A stretch of 64,000 nucleotides of DNA from Demequina soli (GCF_000971195.1 NZ_BBLZ01000006.1:1-64000), one strand, 5' to 3'. Counted from the first letter of the stretch, positions 51,920 through 60,649 are shown. The notes: generated from the sequence alone by a model not told the origin. Program-made: numbers and translations.

Positions 51920-53131
51920 ATGACGGCGACCGCCGCGCGGCCCGAGGCCACGGCCACGGGGATGCGATCCGCGACGACGTCGTACTACCTCCTCCTCGCC
52001 GCCACCACGATCCTCCTGCTCGTGGGGCTCGCGGTGGTGCTGTCGAGCTCGTCGATCGTGTCCATCCGCGTCGACAACGGCAACGCGTACGCGGGCTTCG
52101 TCACGCAGCTCATCGCGTTCGCGGTGGGCCTCGCTGCGCTCGTCGTGGGCGCGCGCATGCCCGTGAAGTTCTGGAAGCGGGCCGCGCCCGCCGTGCTGTT
52201 CGGCGCGATGATCCTCCTCGGCGTGGTGCTCGTCACCGGCTACGCGGTCGGCGGCAACAAGGCGTGGATCCGGATCGCGGGCTTCAGCCTCCAGCCCTCC
52301 GAGATCGCCAAGCTGGGCCTCGCGCTCTACCTCGGCGTGGTGCTGTCCAAGTTCCGCAAGAAGCTCACCAACCCGCGCGACATCATGGTCCCGGGCGGCA
52401 TCATGGCGATCCTCGTCATCGGCCTCGTGCTCGCCGGCAAGGACATGGGCACCGCGATGATCATGCTGGTGGTCGTGGTGGTCGCGTTCTGGGTCGCGGG
52501 CGTGCCCGGCCGGTTCTTCGCCATGGCGGCCGGGCTGCTCGGCGTCGGCGCCGTCGGGCTCGTCTTCGCCGCGCAGTCCCGCGTCGACCGCATCAGCCAG
52601 TGGGCCACCGGCTCGTGCACCGACACCGCGGAGTGCTGGCAGCAGACCCACGGCACGTGGGCGCTCGCCTCGGGCGGGCTGTGGGGCCTCGGGCCCGGCA
52701 TGAGCCGCGAGAAGTGGGGCTGGCTGCCCGCCTCCGACAACGACTACATCTTCGCCATCATCGGCGAGGAGTTCGGCCTCATCGGCACGCTCCTCATCCT
52801 CGCCGCGTACGCCATGATCCTCGTGGCCGTCACGCGCATCGTCCACCGCTCGACCGACCTCTTCGTGCAGATCGCCGCCGCGGCGATCGGCGCGTGGATC
52901 GTCGTCCAGGCCTGCGTCAACATCGCGGTCGTGCTCGAGCTCGCGCCCGTCACGGGAGTCCCGCTCCCACTCGTCTCCTCCGGAGGTTCGTCCCTCATCA
53001 TGTCCATGGCCGCAGTCGGGGTCCTCCTGTCCTTCGCCCGCAACGAGCCGGGAGCGCCCGAGGCGCTCGCCGCGCGACCCTCCGTGGTGCGCCGCTCGCT
53101 CGCGGTCCTGTCGAGGGGGCGCCGTGGCTAG
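51920..53131 (+). CDS. ftsW: Septal peptidoglycan glycosyltransferase FtsW
   Basis: 403 residues, ten predicted helices. SEDS glycosyltransferase that polymerises lipid II with FtsI. Motifs: Gly-Gly-Asn-Lys-Ala-Trp-Ile-Arg, Gln-Pro-Ser-Glu-Ile-Ala-Lys, Gly-Lys-Asp-Met-Gly-Thr, and Pro-Leu-Val-Ser-Ser-Gly-Gly-Ser-Ser. The catalytic Asp is expected in the large loop after Ser-Arg-Val-Asp-Arg. One base after murD; its 3' end overlaps murG by 8 bases. The 10-mer copy here (52835-52844) is the only coding one in a different frame (Arg-Ile-Val). Confidence 0.95.
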   Translation: MTATAARPEATATGMRSATTSYYLLLAATTILLLVGLAVVLSSSSIVSIRVDNGNAYAGFVTQLIAFAVGLAALVVGARMPVKFWKRAAPAVLFGAMILLGVVLVTGYAVGGNKAWIRIAGFSLQPSEIAKLGLALYLGVVLSKFRKKLTNPRDIMVPGGIMAILVIGLVLAGKDMGTAMIMLVVVVVAFWVAGVPGRFFAMAAGLLGVGAVGLVFAAQSRVDRISQWATGSCTDTAECWQQTHGTWALASGGLWGLGPGMSREKWGWLPASDNDYIFAIIGEEFGLIGTLLILAAYAMILVAVTRIVHRSTDLFVQIAAAAIGAWIVVQACVNIAVVLELAPVTGVPLPLVSSGGSSLIMSMAAVGVLLSFARNEPGAPEALAARPSVVRRSLAVLSRGRRG

Positions 53132-54236
53132 CCTGCTCCTCGCCGGAGGAGGCACCGCCGGCCACGTCAACCCGCTGCTCGCGACCGCGTCCACCCTGCT
53201 CGAGCGCGGCCACGACGTCACCGCGGTCGGCACCCCGGACGGCCTCGAGGCCGACCTCGTCCCCCGCGCGGGCCTCGACCTGGTCGAGATCGAGAAGGTG
53301 CCGTTCCCGCGCCGGCCCGACGCCGCGGCGCTGCGGTTCCCGGGCGCCCTGCGCGGCGCCGTGAAGGCCTGCGAGGCGGCGATCGACCGCGTGCGGGCCG
53401 ATGCGGTCGTCGGCTTCGGCGGCTACGTGTCCACGCCGCTGTACCTCGCCGCGCGGCGCCGCCGCCTGCCGATCGTCGTGCACGAGGCCAACGCCAAGCC
53501 CGGCATCGCGAACAAGCTGGGCGCGCGGCTGACGGACCGGGTCGCCGTGACGTTCCCCGGCACCCCGCTGCGCCACGCGACCGTCACCGGGCTGCCGCTG
53601 CGTCCCGAGCTCGAGGCGCTCGCCGGCACCCTCGCGGATGCCGCCAGCCGGGCGCGTGCCGCCGCGGCGGCACGCGAGGCCCGCGGGTGGGCGGCCGACG
53701 CGCCCGTGCTGCTCGCGTTCGGAGGCTCGCTCGGCGCCGCGAGCCTCAACGCGGCCCTCGCCGGCGCGATCGGCACCCTCGTGGGACACGGCGTCCACGT
53801 CATCCACCTCACCGGCAAGGGCAAGACGGAGGAGGCCTACCGGGCGCTCGCCGAGCTGCCCGCCGCCGACCGCGGGATGTACGCGGTCGCCGAGTACTCG
53901 CACGACATGGCGTCCGCCTTCGCCGCCGCGGACGCGGTGGTGTGCCGCTCGGGCGCCGCGACGGTGTGCGAGATCGGCGCCCTCGGCCTGCCCGCGCTCT
54001 ACGTCCCCCTGGCCCACGGCAACGGCGAGCAGGCGCTCAACGCCGCCTCCGCGGTCGACGCCGGCGCCGCGGTGCTCGTGCGCGACGCCGACCTCACCCC
54101 GGCGGCGCTCACGCTGCACGCCGAGCGCATGCTGCTCGACCGCGACGCGCGCGAGGCCATGCGCGAGGCCGCGCGCGGCATCGGCATCGCCGACGGGGCC
54201 GCGCGCCTCGCCGACCTGATCGAGGGCGCGCTGTGA
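53124..54236 (+). CDS. murG: UDP-GlcNAc-lipid I transferase MurG
   Basis: 370 residues, GT-B fold, membrane-associated. Makes lipid II. Gly-Gly-Gly-Thr-Ala-Gly-His loop at the N-terminus, Val-Gly-Phe-Gly-Gly-Tyr-Val, His-Glu-Ala-Asn-Ala-Lys-Pro-Gly, Phe-Gly-Gly-Ser-Leu-Gly-Ala, and Cys-Arg-Ser-Gly-Ala-Ala-Thr. GTG start 8 bases inside ftsW; stop overlaps murC start by 4. Confidence 0.96.
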   Translation: MASLLLAGGGTAGHVNPLLATASTLLERGHDVTAVGTPDGLEADLVPRAGLDLVEIEKVPFPRRPDAAALRFPGALRGAVKACEAAIDRVRADAVVGFGGYVSTPLYLAARRRRLPIVVHEANAKPGIANKLGARLTDRVAVTFPGTPLRHATVTGLPLRPELEALAGTLADAASRARAAAAAREARGWAADAPVLLAFGGSLGAASLNAALAGAIGTLVGHGVHVIHLTGKGKTEEAYRALAELPAADRGMYAVAEYSHDMASAFAAADAVVCRSGAATVCEIGALGLPALYVPLAHGNGEQALNAASAVDAGAAVLVRDADLTPAALTLHAERMLLDRDAREAMREAARGIGIADGAARLADLIEGAL

Positions 54237-55585
54237 GCCGCATCCACTTCATCGGCGTCGGCGGCTCCGGCATGTCCGCCGTCGCGCGCCTCATCGCCGC
54301 GCGCGGCTACGACGTCTCGGGCACCAACCTCACCGAGACCGCCTACTTCCAGGCGCTGCGCGACGCCGGCATGGACGTGCAGCTCGGCCACGACGCGGCG
54401 CTCGTCGACGGCGCGGAGGCGGTGGTCGTCTCGACCGCGGTGCGCGAGACCAACGTCGAGCTGGCGCGCGCACGCGAGCTCGGCATCCCGGTGTGGCACC
54501 GCTCCGAGGCGCTCGTGCGCGCCCTCGAGGGCCAGCGCCTCGTCGCGGTGGCCGGCTCGCACGGCAAGACCACGACGTCCGCGATGGTCGCCCACGCGCT
54601 CCACGCGAGCGGCATCGACGCGGGCTTCGCGGTCGGCGCGCGCGTCTTCGGCATCGAGGGCGCGGTCGCGGGCGGCTACGCCGGCACCGCGGGCGTCTCC
54701 GTGCTCGAGGCCGACGAGTCCGACGGCTCCTTCCTGCGCTACCGCCCCGAGGTGTCGATCCTGCTCAACATCGAGCCCGACCACCTCGACTTCCACGGCA
54801 CGGTCGAGAACCTGCACCGCGCGTTCGCCGACTTCGCGGCGCAGTCCGGCACCGTCATCGCGTGCGTGGACGATGCGGTGGTGCGGCGCCTGGCCGACGA
54901 GGCCCGGGCGGCGGGCACGCGGGTGATCACGTACGGCTCCGTCGACGCCGACGCGATCGTCGACGACGCCGGCATCGCGTACGCGGGCCGCACCCTGCCC
55001 CTCGCCGTCTCCGCCCCCGGGCGCCACAACCGTCTCAACGCGACCGCGGCCTGGCTCGCGGCCGTCGAGATGGGCGCCGACCCCGCGGCGGCCGCGGCTG
55101 CCTTCGCGACCTTCGCGGGCACGGGCCGGCGCTACCAGCTGCGCGGCGAGGCCGGCGGCGTCACCGTGATCGACGACTACGCGCACCACCCGACCGAGGT
55201 CGCCGCGCTGCTGCGGGCCGCGCGCGACGGCGGGGTGGGACGCATGGTCGTGCTCTTCCAGCCCGCGCTGTTCACGCGCACGCAGATGCATGCCGAGGGC
55301 TTCGGGCGCGCGCTGTCCGTCGCGGACGCCGCGGTGGTCCTCGCGCCCGTCCACGGCGACCGGGAGGACCCCATCCCCGGGGTGTCCTCGGCGTCCATCG
55401 CCGCGCACGCCGTCATGCCCGCGGGCTCGACGCTGACCCTCGCGGACGACCTCGAGGACGCGGCGCGGCTCGCCGCCGACGCCGCGCGCCCGGGCGACAC
55501 GGTGTTCACGGTCGGCTCGGGCACCGTGACCCTCGCCGCGGACTGGATCCTCGCGCGCCTCGCGGCACGGGACGGCGATGTCTGA
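54233..55585 (+). CDS. murC: UDP-MurNAc-L-Ala ligase MurC
   Basis: 450 residues. Adds the first residue of the stem peptide. Gly-Val-Gly-Gly-Ser-Gly-Met-Ser at the N-terminus, Gly-Ser-His-Gly-Lys-Thr-Thr-Thr P-loop, Glu-Ala-Asp-Glu-Ser-Asp, and Asp-Asp-Tyr-Ala-His-His-Pro-Thr are intact. GTG start in the murG stop (GTGA). No ddl gene follows, as is usual in actinobacteria. One 10-mer copy (54868-54877, Val-Asp-Asp-Ala-Val). Confidence 0.96.
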   Translation: MSRIHFIGVGGSGMSAVARLIAARGYDVSGTNLTETAYFQALRDAGMDVQLGHDAALVDGAEAVVVSTAVRETNVELARARELGIPVWHRSEALVRALEGQRLVAVAGSHGKTTTSAMVAHALHASGIDAGFAVGARVFGIEGAVAGGYAGTAGVSVLEADESDGSFLRYRPEVSILLNIEPDHLDFHGTVENLHRAFADFAAQSGTVIACVDDAVVRRLADEARAAGTRVITYGSVDADAIVDDAGIAYAGRTLPLAVSAPGRHNRLNATAAWLAAVEMGADPAAAAAAFATFAGTGRRYQLRGEAGGVTVIDDYAHHPTEVAALLRAARDGGVGRMVVLFQPALFTRTQMHAEGFGRALSVADAAVVLAPVHGDREDPIPGVSSASIAAHAVMPAGSTLTLADDLEDAARLAADAARPGDTVFTVGSGTVTLAADWILARLAARDGDV

Positions 55586-56624
55586 GGTCCGGCGCCCGCC
55601 GCGACCGGCCGCCCGGCGTCCCGCCGACGGCCAGGCGTCGCGCCCGCCCATGCCCGCCGCCCCGGCCCGCCCCCGCCCCGCAGCGGAGCGGCCGCGCGCG
55701 GGCTCGGTTCCCGTGTCGGCCGACTCCGAGGACCTCGCGCAGGCGTGGCGGCGCGACCCTGCGCGTCGCCAGCCGCGAGGGGCCGACCCGACCGGCGCAT
55801 CGTCCACCGGCGCGCGCGTCACGGGCCGCGTGCGCCGCGGCACCGCCAAGGGCGCCGAGGTGGCCGCGGAGCAGCTCGGCAACGTCACCCTGCGCCTGCA
55901 GGCCCGCCTCAAGGAGCGCGCGGCGGCGCAGCGGCGCCTGTCCGCGCTCGTGTGGGCGCGCCGCGCCGGCTACGTCGCCATCGCCGCGCTCCTCGCGTGG
56001 GTGGTGCTCGCGTCGCCCGTGCTCGCGCTCGACCCGCAGGACGTCGAGGTGACGGGGTACGGGACTGTGGTCGATCCGGCGGACGTGGCCGCGGTCGTCG
56101 ACGCGCACGAGGGCCGATCCCTCGCCACGCTCGCCTCGTCGCGCCTCGCCGACGAGCTGCGCGACGTGCCAGGCGTGCGCGACGCCACCGTCGAGCGCGT
56201 GTGGCCGCGCGGGCTGCTCATCGAGCTCACCTCGCGCGAGCCCGTCGCCGCCGTGCCCGCCACGGACGGCTACGACCTGCTCGACTCGGAGGCGACGCGC
56301 GTGGGCCACGCCGACGGCGCGCCGGCCAGGCTGCCCGTCGTGACGGTGCCCGTGGGCAAGGGGAACGAGCGCGTGCTCGAGTCCGTGCTCGGCGTGGTCA
56401 ACCAGCTCCCGGTCAAGCTGCGCAACCGCGTGCAGGACATCAGCGCCTCGACGGAGGACACCGTCACCTTCGTGCTGCGCGACGGGCCCAAGGTCGAGTG
56501 GGGGAGCGCGGACGACTCGCCGCTCAAGGCGCGCGTGCTCCAGGTGCTCCTCGCGTCCGACCAGGGCAAGGCGGCGTCGGTGATCGACGTGTCGGCGCCC
56601 ACGCTGCCCACGACGCGCGACTGA
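55578..56624 (+). CDS. ftsQ: Cell division protein FtsQ
   Basis: 348 residues. Long Pro/Arg/Ala-rich cytoplasmic head (about 1-125), one membrane helix (about 130-150), POTRA domain (Leu-Asp-Pro-Gln-Asp-Val-Glu-Val-Thr-Gly, about 150-220) and the FtsQ beta domain. Links the divisome to FtsL/FtsB. The head is low-conservation and carries a 10-mer copy (55796-55805, Ala-Ser-Ser). Overlaps murC by 8 bases; end of the first dcw unit before the ftsZ promoter gap. Confidence 0.92.
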   Translation: MSEVRRPPRPAARRPADGQASRPPMPAAPARPRPAAERPRAGSVPVSADSEDLAQAWRRDPARRQPRGADPTGASSTGARVTGRVRRGTAKGAEVAAEQLGNVTLRLQARLKERAAAQRRLSALVWARRAGYVAIAALLAWVVLASPVLALDPQDVEVTGYGTVVDPADVAAVVDAHEGRSLATLASSRLADELRDVPGVRDATVERVWPRGLLIELTSREPVAAVPATDGYDLLDSEATRVGHADGAPARLPVVTVPVGKGNERVLESVLGVVNQLPVKLRNRVQDISASTEDTVTFVLRDGPKVEWGSADDSPLKARVLQVLLASDQGKAASVIDVSAPTLPTTRD

Positions 56625-56660
56625 GCGTCGCGCGGGCGCGCCGCGTCGCGCGGGCGCGCC
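56625..56660 (+). repeat. 18-bp perfect tandem duplication after ftsQ
   Basis: GCGTCGCGCGGGCGCGCC occurs twice in direct contact (56625-56642, 56643-56660), beginning at the base after the ftsQ stop. Each copy ends in the self-complementary GGCGCGCC, so alternative hairpins and termination are possible. Confidence 0.85.
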
Positions 56661-56733
56661 GATAATCTTCGCGAAACGCGCGTGTCGGCCGGAGCGATCC
56701 GTCCGCGCGCCCGTACCTTCATCAATGAACGAC

Positions 56734-56766
56734 TTGACATAACTATAACCCTCAACTTGAGGGTTA
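56734..56766 (+). promoter_or_regulatory. ftsZ promoter region with TTGACA and perfect 10-bp palindrome
   Basis: TTGACA at 56734-56739 is a canonical -35. A palindrome with 10-bp perfect arms follows (TAACCCTCAA 56746-56755, a single C, TTGAGGGTTA 56757-56766), ending 19 bases before the ftsZ ATG. TATAAC (56744-56749) is a good -10 hexamer but too close to that -35, so the exact promoter is unclear. The arms resemble operators of MerR-type regulators (CCTCAA/TTGAGG). The stretch is unusually AT-rich for this genome. Confidence 0.7.
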
Positions 56767-56785
56767 AGGTTGAAAGGGAAGGCAC

Positions 56786-57955
56786 ATGGCCGCACCGCAG
56801 AACTACATCACGCACATCAAGGTCGTCGGCGTGGGCGGCGGCGGCGTGAATGCCGTGAACCGCATGATCGACGTCGGCCTCAAGGGCGCCGAGTTCATCG
56901 CCATCAACACCGACGCGCAGGCGCTGCTCATGTCCGACGCGGACGTGAAGCTCGACATCGGCCGCGAGCTCACCCGCGGCCTCGGCGCGGGCGCCGACCC
57001 CGAGGTCGGCAAGAAGGCCGCCGAGGACCACGAGGACGAGATCGCCGAGGCCCTCCGCGGCGCCGACATGGTCTTCGTCACCGCGGGCGAGGGCGGCGGC
57101 ACCGGCACGGGCGGCGCGCCCGTCGTCGCGCGCATCGCGCGCTCGCTCGGCGCGCTCACCGTCGGCGTGGTGACCCGCCCGTTCGGCTTCGAGGGCCGCC
57201 GCCGCGCGGACCAGGCGGACTCCGGCATCGACCGCCTGCGCGAGGAGGTCGACACCCTCATCGTCATCCCCAACGACCGCCTGCTCGACATCTCCGACGC
57301 GCAGCTGAGCGTCCTCGGCGCCTTCGCGGCCGCCGACCAGGTCCTCCAGGGCGGCGTCCAGGGCATCACCGACCTCATCACGACGCCGGGCCTCATCAAC
57401 GTCGACTTCAACGACGTCAAGTCCGTCATGCAGGGCGCCGGCACCGCGCTCATGGGCGTCGCGAGCGCCCGCGGCGAGTCCCGCGCGCTCGAGGCCGCGG
57501 AAGGCGCCATCGCGTCGCCGCTGCTCGAGGCGTCGATCGAGGGCGCGCACGGCGTGCTGCTGTCGATCTCCGGCGGCTCGAACCTCGGCATCAAGGAGGT
57601 CGAGACCGCGGCCCGCCTGGTGCGCGAGGCGGCCCACCCCGAGGCCAACATCATCTTCGGCACCGTGATCGACGACTCGCTGGGCGACGAGCTCCGCATC
57701 ACCGTCATCGCGGCCGGCTTCGACGGCGGCGCCCCGACGCACCGCACGCACGCCGGCGCGCTGGGCGCGATCGAGTCGACCCCGGCCCCCAAGGCCGAGG
57801 AGCTCGAGCCCGTGGACGCACCCGTCGAGACCGACGTCCTCCCCGCCGGCCCCGCGCCGGTCGCCGCGGAGCCCGCGCCCGCCACGGCCGCGATCCCCGC
57901 ACCCGCCCCCCGCCCGGTCGCGGACACGCTCGACGTGCCTGACTTCCTCCGGTAG
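56786..57955 (+). CDS. ftsZ: Cell division GTPase FtsZ
   Basis: 389 residues. Tubulin-like Z-ring protein. Tubulin signature Gly-Gly-Gly-Thr-Gly-Thr-Gly at about 103-109; T7 loop Asn-Val-Asp-Phe-Asn-Asp-Val; an Ala/Pro linker (about 325-375) and the conserved C-terminal peptide Asp-Val-Pro-Asp-Phe-Leu-Arg, the docking site for SepF. Own promoter region upstream; GAAAGGGAAGG ribosome site. Confidence 0.98.
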   Translation: MAAPQNYITHIKVVGVGGGGVNAVNRMIDVGLKGAEFIAINTDAQALLMSDADVKLDIGRELTRGLGAGADPEVGKKAAEDHEDEIAEALRGADMVFVTAGEGGGTGTGGAPVVARIARSLGALTVGVVTRPFGFEGRRRADQADSGIDRLREEVDTLIVIPNDRLLDISDAQLSVLGAFAAADQVLQGGVQGITDLITTPGLINVDFNDVKSVMQGAGTALMGVASARGESRALEAAEGAIASPLLEASIEGAHGVLLSISGGSNLGIKEVETAARLVREAAHPEANIIFGTVIDDSLGDELRITVIAAGFDGGAPTHRTHAGALGAIESTPAPKAEELEPVDAPVETDVLPAGPAPVAAEPAPATAAIPAPAPRPVADTLDVPDFLR

Positions 57956-57961
57956 GGAGGC

Positions 57962-58693
57962 ATGCTCGACGCCGGCCTGCCGGTTCGCGCATTCTTCACC
58001 GCGAGGGCGGGCGGCACGTCGGCGGCGCCGTACGAGTCGCTCAACCTCGCCACCCACGTCGGCGACGCACCCGAGGCGGTCGCGCGCAACCGCGCGGCCG
58101 TCTCGGTCGTCGCCGGCGCCCCGGTGTCCTTCCTCACGGCGGAGCACGGGATCCGCGTCGTCGAGGTGACGCGTCCGGGGCAGCAGCCCGAGCCCGGCGA
58201 CGTGGTCGTCACCCGGACGCCCGGCGTCGCGCTCGGCGCGATCGCCGCGGACTGCATGCCGATCCTCCTGCACGATGCCGTGACGGGCGCGGTCGCGGCC
58301 GTCCACGCGGGTCGCGAGGGGCTCCGCAGGGGAGCGGTGGACTCCGCCGTCGCGGCGCTGCTCGACATGCGCACCCCCGTCCAGCGGCGAGGCCGCGCGG
58401 GGCTGTCCGCCAGCATCGGGCCCGCGATCTGCGGCCGCTGCTACGAGGTGCCGCTCGACCTGCGCGACGCGGTCGCCGCGCGCCACCCCACGGCGCGCTC
58501 CGCGACGCGCGCCGGGACCCCGGCCCTCGACCTGCCACGCGCCGCCGAGTCACGCCTGGGCGAGCTCGGCTTCACCGCCGTCATCCGGCATCGTGCCTGC
58601 ACCGCCGAGGACCCGACGCTCTTCTCGCACCGCCGTGACGGCGTCACCGGGCGGCACGCCGGCGTCATCGTGTGCGGCGTGTCGGTCCGCTGA
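57962..58693 (+). CDS. pgeF: Purine nucleoside phosphorylase-type YfiH/PgeF family protein
   Basis: 243 residues. DUF152/laccase-domain enzyme, in studied members an adenosine deaminase/purine nucleoside phosphorylase that also edits cell-wall precursors. The metal site is kept: His in Ala-Glu-His-Gly, Cys in Ala-Asp-Cys-Met-Pro, and His in Val-His-Ala-Gly. The motif that is normally His-Ala-Gly-Trp-Arg-Gly reads His-Ala-Gly-Arg-Glu-Gly, and Gln-Val-His-Gly reads Ala-Glu-His-Gly, so the pocket differs from the norm. 6 bases after ftsZ. Confidence 0.88.
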   Translation: MLDAGLPVRAFFTARAGGTSAAPYESLNLATHVGDAPEAVARNRAAVSVVAGAPVSFLTAEHGIRVVEVTRPGQQPEPGDVVVTRTPGVALGAIAADCMPILLHDAVTGAVAAVHAGREGLRRGAVDSAVAALLDMRTPVQRRGRAGLSASIGPAICGRCYEVPLDLRDAVAARHPTARSATRAGTPALDLPRAAESRLGELGFTAVIRHRACTAEDPTLFSHRRDGVTGRHAGVIVCGVSVR

Positions 58694-58753
58694 CGCGGTC
58701 GATCGCGGCCCTACGGTGATCATGTTGATTTGCACCACGACCAGGGGGTCATG

Positions 58754-59224
58754 ATGAGCGCACTGCGCAAGGCGATCCAGTACCTCGGCTTCGACGTGAA
58801 CGAGCAGGAGGAGTACGACTACGCCGAGCCCGAGCTCGCGCCCGTCACGCACCTGCACGACGTCTCCGAGGTGCGTCAGCAGGCTCCGAAGGCGGCGCCC
58901 AAGCAGGCCCGCACGCCGCGCGAGGCCGCGGTGCCCGCCGCCGACCTGCGTCGCATCCAGACCATCAAGCCGCGCAGCTACAACGACGCCCGCCTCATCG
59001 GCGAGGCGTTCCGCATGGGCGTGCCGGTCATCATGAACCTCACCGAGATGTCGGACGCGGACGCCAAGCGCCTCGTCGACTTCTCGGCCGGCCTGTCGTT
59101 CGGCCTGCACGGGTCGCTCGAGCGCGTCACCACCTCGGTGTTCCTCATCTCGCCCGCCCACGTGGAGATCGGGATCGACGACGAGCCGCACCAGGACCAG
59201 GCCTTCTACAACAACCAGGGCTAA
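58754..59224 (+). CDS. sepF: Cell division protein SepF
   Basis: 156 residues. FtsZ membrane anchor. Amphipathic N-terminal helix (Met-Ser-Ala-Leu-Arg-Lys-Ala-Ile-Gln-Tyr-Leu-Gly), acidic/Ala-Pro linker, and the SepF core with Ile-Lys-Pro-Arg-Ser-Tyr-Asn-Asp-Ala, Pro-Val-Ile-Met-Asn-Leu, Arg-Leu-Val-Asp-Phe-Ser-Ala-Gly-Leu, and Phe-Leu-Ile-Ser-Pro. ATG 58754 is chosen over the adjacent ATG 58751 by homology of the helix and spacing to AGGGGG. The yggS gene, often between pgeF and sepF, is absent. Confidence 0.95.
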   Translation: MSALRKAIQYLGFDVNEQEEYDYAEPELAPVTHLHDVSEVRQQAPKAAPKQARTPREAAVPAADLRRIQTIKPRSYNDARLIGEAFRMGVPVIMNLTEMSDADAKRLVDFSAGLSFGLHGSLERVTTSVFLISPAHVEIGIDDEPHQDQAFYNNQG

Positions 59225-59228
59225 CGCG

Positions 59229-59245
59229 CCGGGCGGATCGCCCGG
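59229..59245 (+). terminator. Short hairpin between sepF and yggT
   Basis: CCGGGCG (59229-59235) and CGCCCGG (59239-59245) flank a 3-base loop, starting 4 bases after the sepF stop. It is compact and lacks a T run, so it may attenuate rather than stop transcription into the yggT gene 12 bases further on. Confidence 0.5.
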
Positions 59246-59257
59246 TAGGCTCGCCGC

Positions 59258-59554
59258 GTGGCTTTCTTCATCGGCGCGCTGCAGTTCGTGCTGTTCCTGT
59301 TCATGCTCGCGCTGCTCGCGCGCATCGTCATCAGCCTGGTGCTCGCCTTCGCGCGCGACTGGCACCCCACCGGCGCGGCGCTGGTCGCCGTCGAGGGCGT
59401 GCTCACGCTGACCGACCCTCCCATCAAGGCGGTGCGCCGTGTGGTGCCGCCGCTGTCGCTCGGGCAGGTGCGCATCGACCTCGCGTTCCTCATCGTGTTC
59501 CTCGCGGTGTCCCTGCTGTACCAGTGGGTCGGGGCGATCGCCGCGAGCCTCTGA
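59258..59554 (+). CDS. YggT family membrane protein
   Basis: 98 residues, GTG start. Two hydrophobic blocks (about 4-30 and 70-97) with the family stretch Leu-Thr-Asp-Pro-Pro-Ile-Lys-Ala-Val-Arg-Arg-Val-Val-Pro-Pro between them. Regular neighbour of sepF and divIVA in actinobacteria and firmicutes; molecular role unknown, probably envelope or division linked. Confidence 0.92.
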   Translation: MAFFIGALQFVLFLFMLALLARIVISLVLAFARDWHPTGAALVAVEGVLTLTDPPIKAVRRVVPPLSLGQVRIDLAFLIVFLAVSLLYQWVGAIAASL

Positions 59555-59613
59555 GCCACGACTCTCAAGTGCGTGCCGATACATCAGTCGGTACAGTGAC
59601 GAAATACCCGCTA

Positions 59614-59629
59614 GGCCGGACCTCCGGCC
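59614..59629 (+). promoter_or_regulatory. Leader hairpin before divIVA; possible promoter just upstream
   Basis: GGCCGG (59614-59619) and CCGGCC (59624-59629) form a short leader stem 26 bases before the divIVA ATG. TACAGT (59592-59597) upstream would suit as a -10 element, which makes divIVA separately transcribed; no convincing -35 accompanies it. Confidence 0.4.
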
Positions 59630-59655
59630 CCGACCAGTCAGAGGTGGAAGTCGAC

Positions 59656-60549
59656 ATGGCATTGCTGACCGCCGAGGACGTCCTCAACAAGGCCTTCTCG
59701 AAGACCAAGTATCGGGAGGGCTTCGACCAGGACGAGGTGGACGACTTCCTCGACGAGGTCGCCGCCACGATCTCCCAGCTGACCAAGGAGCGCGACGAGC
59801 TCGCCGCGCGCGTCGAGCAGGGTGGCGCCGCGCCGGCACCCGCCGCGACCGAGGCCACCACCGACACGGGGCTGCTCGCCGCCGCGACGGACGTCAACCC
59901 GCCGACCCCGACAGGCATGCTCGCGATGGCGCAGAAGCTCCACGACGAGTACGTCGCCGCGGGCGAGGAGGAGAAGGAGCGCCTCGTCGAGGAGGGCAAG
60001 GCCAAGGCCGAGTCCATCGTCGAGCGCGCCGAGACCGACGCGAAGGCCCGCATGGACGAGCTGTCGACCGAGCGCTCGCTGCTCGAGTCGAAGATCGACG
60101 ACCTGCGCCGCTTCGAGCGTGACTACCGCGCCCGCCTCAAGTCGTACTTGAGCAACCTGCTCGGCGACCTCGACCACGCGGAGGGCACCGCCCCCGCGCC
60201 GGTCGCGACGTTCGTGGGCGAGGACCTGCTCGACGAGGCCCCGGCAGCCGCCGAGGAGACCCCGGTCGAGGAGTCGGTCGAGGAGGACTTCGCCGCCGAG
60301 GCGCCCGCCGAGACCGACGAGGCCGTCGAGGACGCGTCGGGCGACGACGCCGAGACGACGGACGAGGACGCGGCCGAGGCGACCGAGGACGAGTCCGGCG
60401 AGGCCTACCCGTTCGCGCCCGTCACGGGCATGACGCCGAAGCTCGCCGAGCAGCCGTACCAGCCGCAGTCGACCCAGTTCGGCACGCCGTACACGCCGCA
60501 GAGCCCGTGGCGCAGCGCCGAGGACGGCTCGGACGAGCAGCGCGACTGA
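59656..60549 (+). CDS. divIVA: Polar growth and division protein DivIVA/Wag31
   Basis: 297 residues. Binds curved membrane and directs pole growth in actinobacteria. The N-terminal lipid-binding domain has Leu-Thr-Ala-Glu-Asp-Val-Leu-Asn-Lys-Ala-Phe, Tyr-Arg-Glu-Gly-Phe-Asp-Gln-Asp-Glu-Val-Asp-Asp-Phe-Leu-Asp. Then an Ala/Thr linker, a central coiled coil (about 90-180) and a very acidic Glu/Asp/Ala-rich tail (about 180-265). The 61-aa-range basic residues for membrane docking are in place. Followed by a strong intrinsic terminator. Confidence 0.95.
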   Translation: MALLTAEDVLNKAFSKTKYREGFDQDEVDDFLDEVAATISQLTKERDELAARVEQGGAAPAPAATEATTDTGLLAAATDVNPPTPTGMLAMAQKLHDEYVAAGEEEKERLVEEGKAKAESIVERAETDAKARMDELSTERSLLESKIDDLRRFERDYRARLKSYLSNLLGDLDHAEGTAPAPVATFVGEDLLDEAPAAAEETPVEESVEEDFAAEAPAETDEAVEDASGDDAETTDEDAAEATEDESGEAYPFAPVTGMTPKLAEQPYQPQSTQFGTPYTPQSPWRSAEDGSDEQRD

Positions 60550-60565
60550 CATCCCGCCATGCGAG

Positions 60566-60596
60566 GCGCCGCGCCCTTCGGGCGCGGCGCTTTGCT
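60566..60596 (+). terminator. Rho-independent terminator after divIVA
   Basis: Perfect 11-bp GC stem (60566-60576 with 60580-60590), 3-base loop, then TTTGCT. Starts 16 bases after the divIVA stop. It is the best classical terminator in the window and ends the dcw-side transcript; the dksA-lspA-rluD-GNAT unit must have its own promoter in 60591-60649. Confidence 0.88.
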
Positions 60597-60649
60597 ATGT
60601 GCTCCACGGGGGACTACCCTCCTTTCACCAGGCAGAGACGAGGACGATC

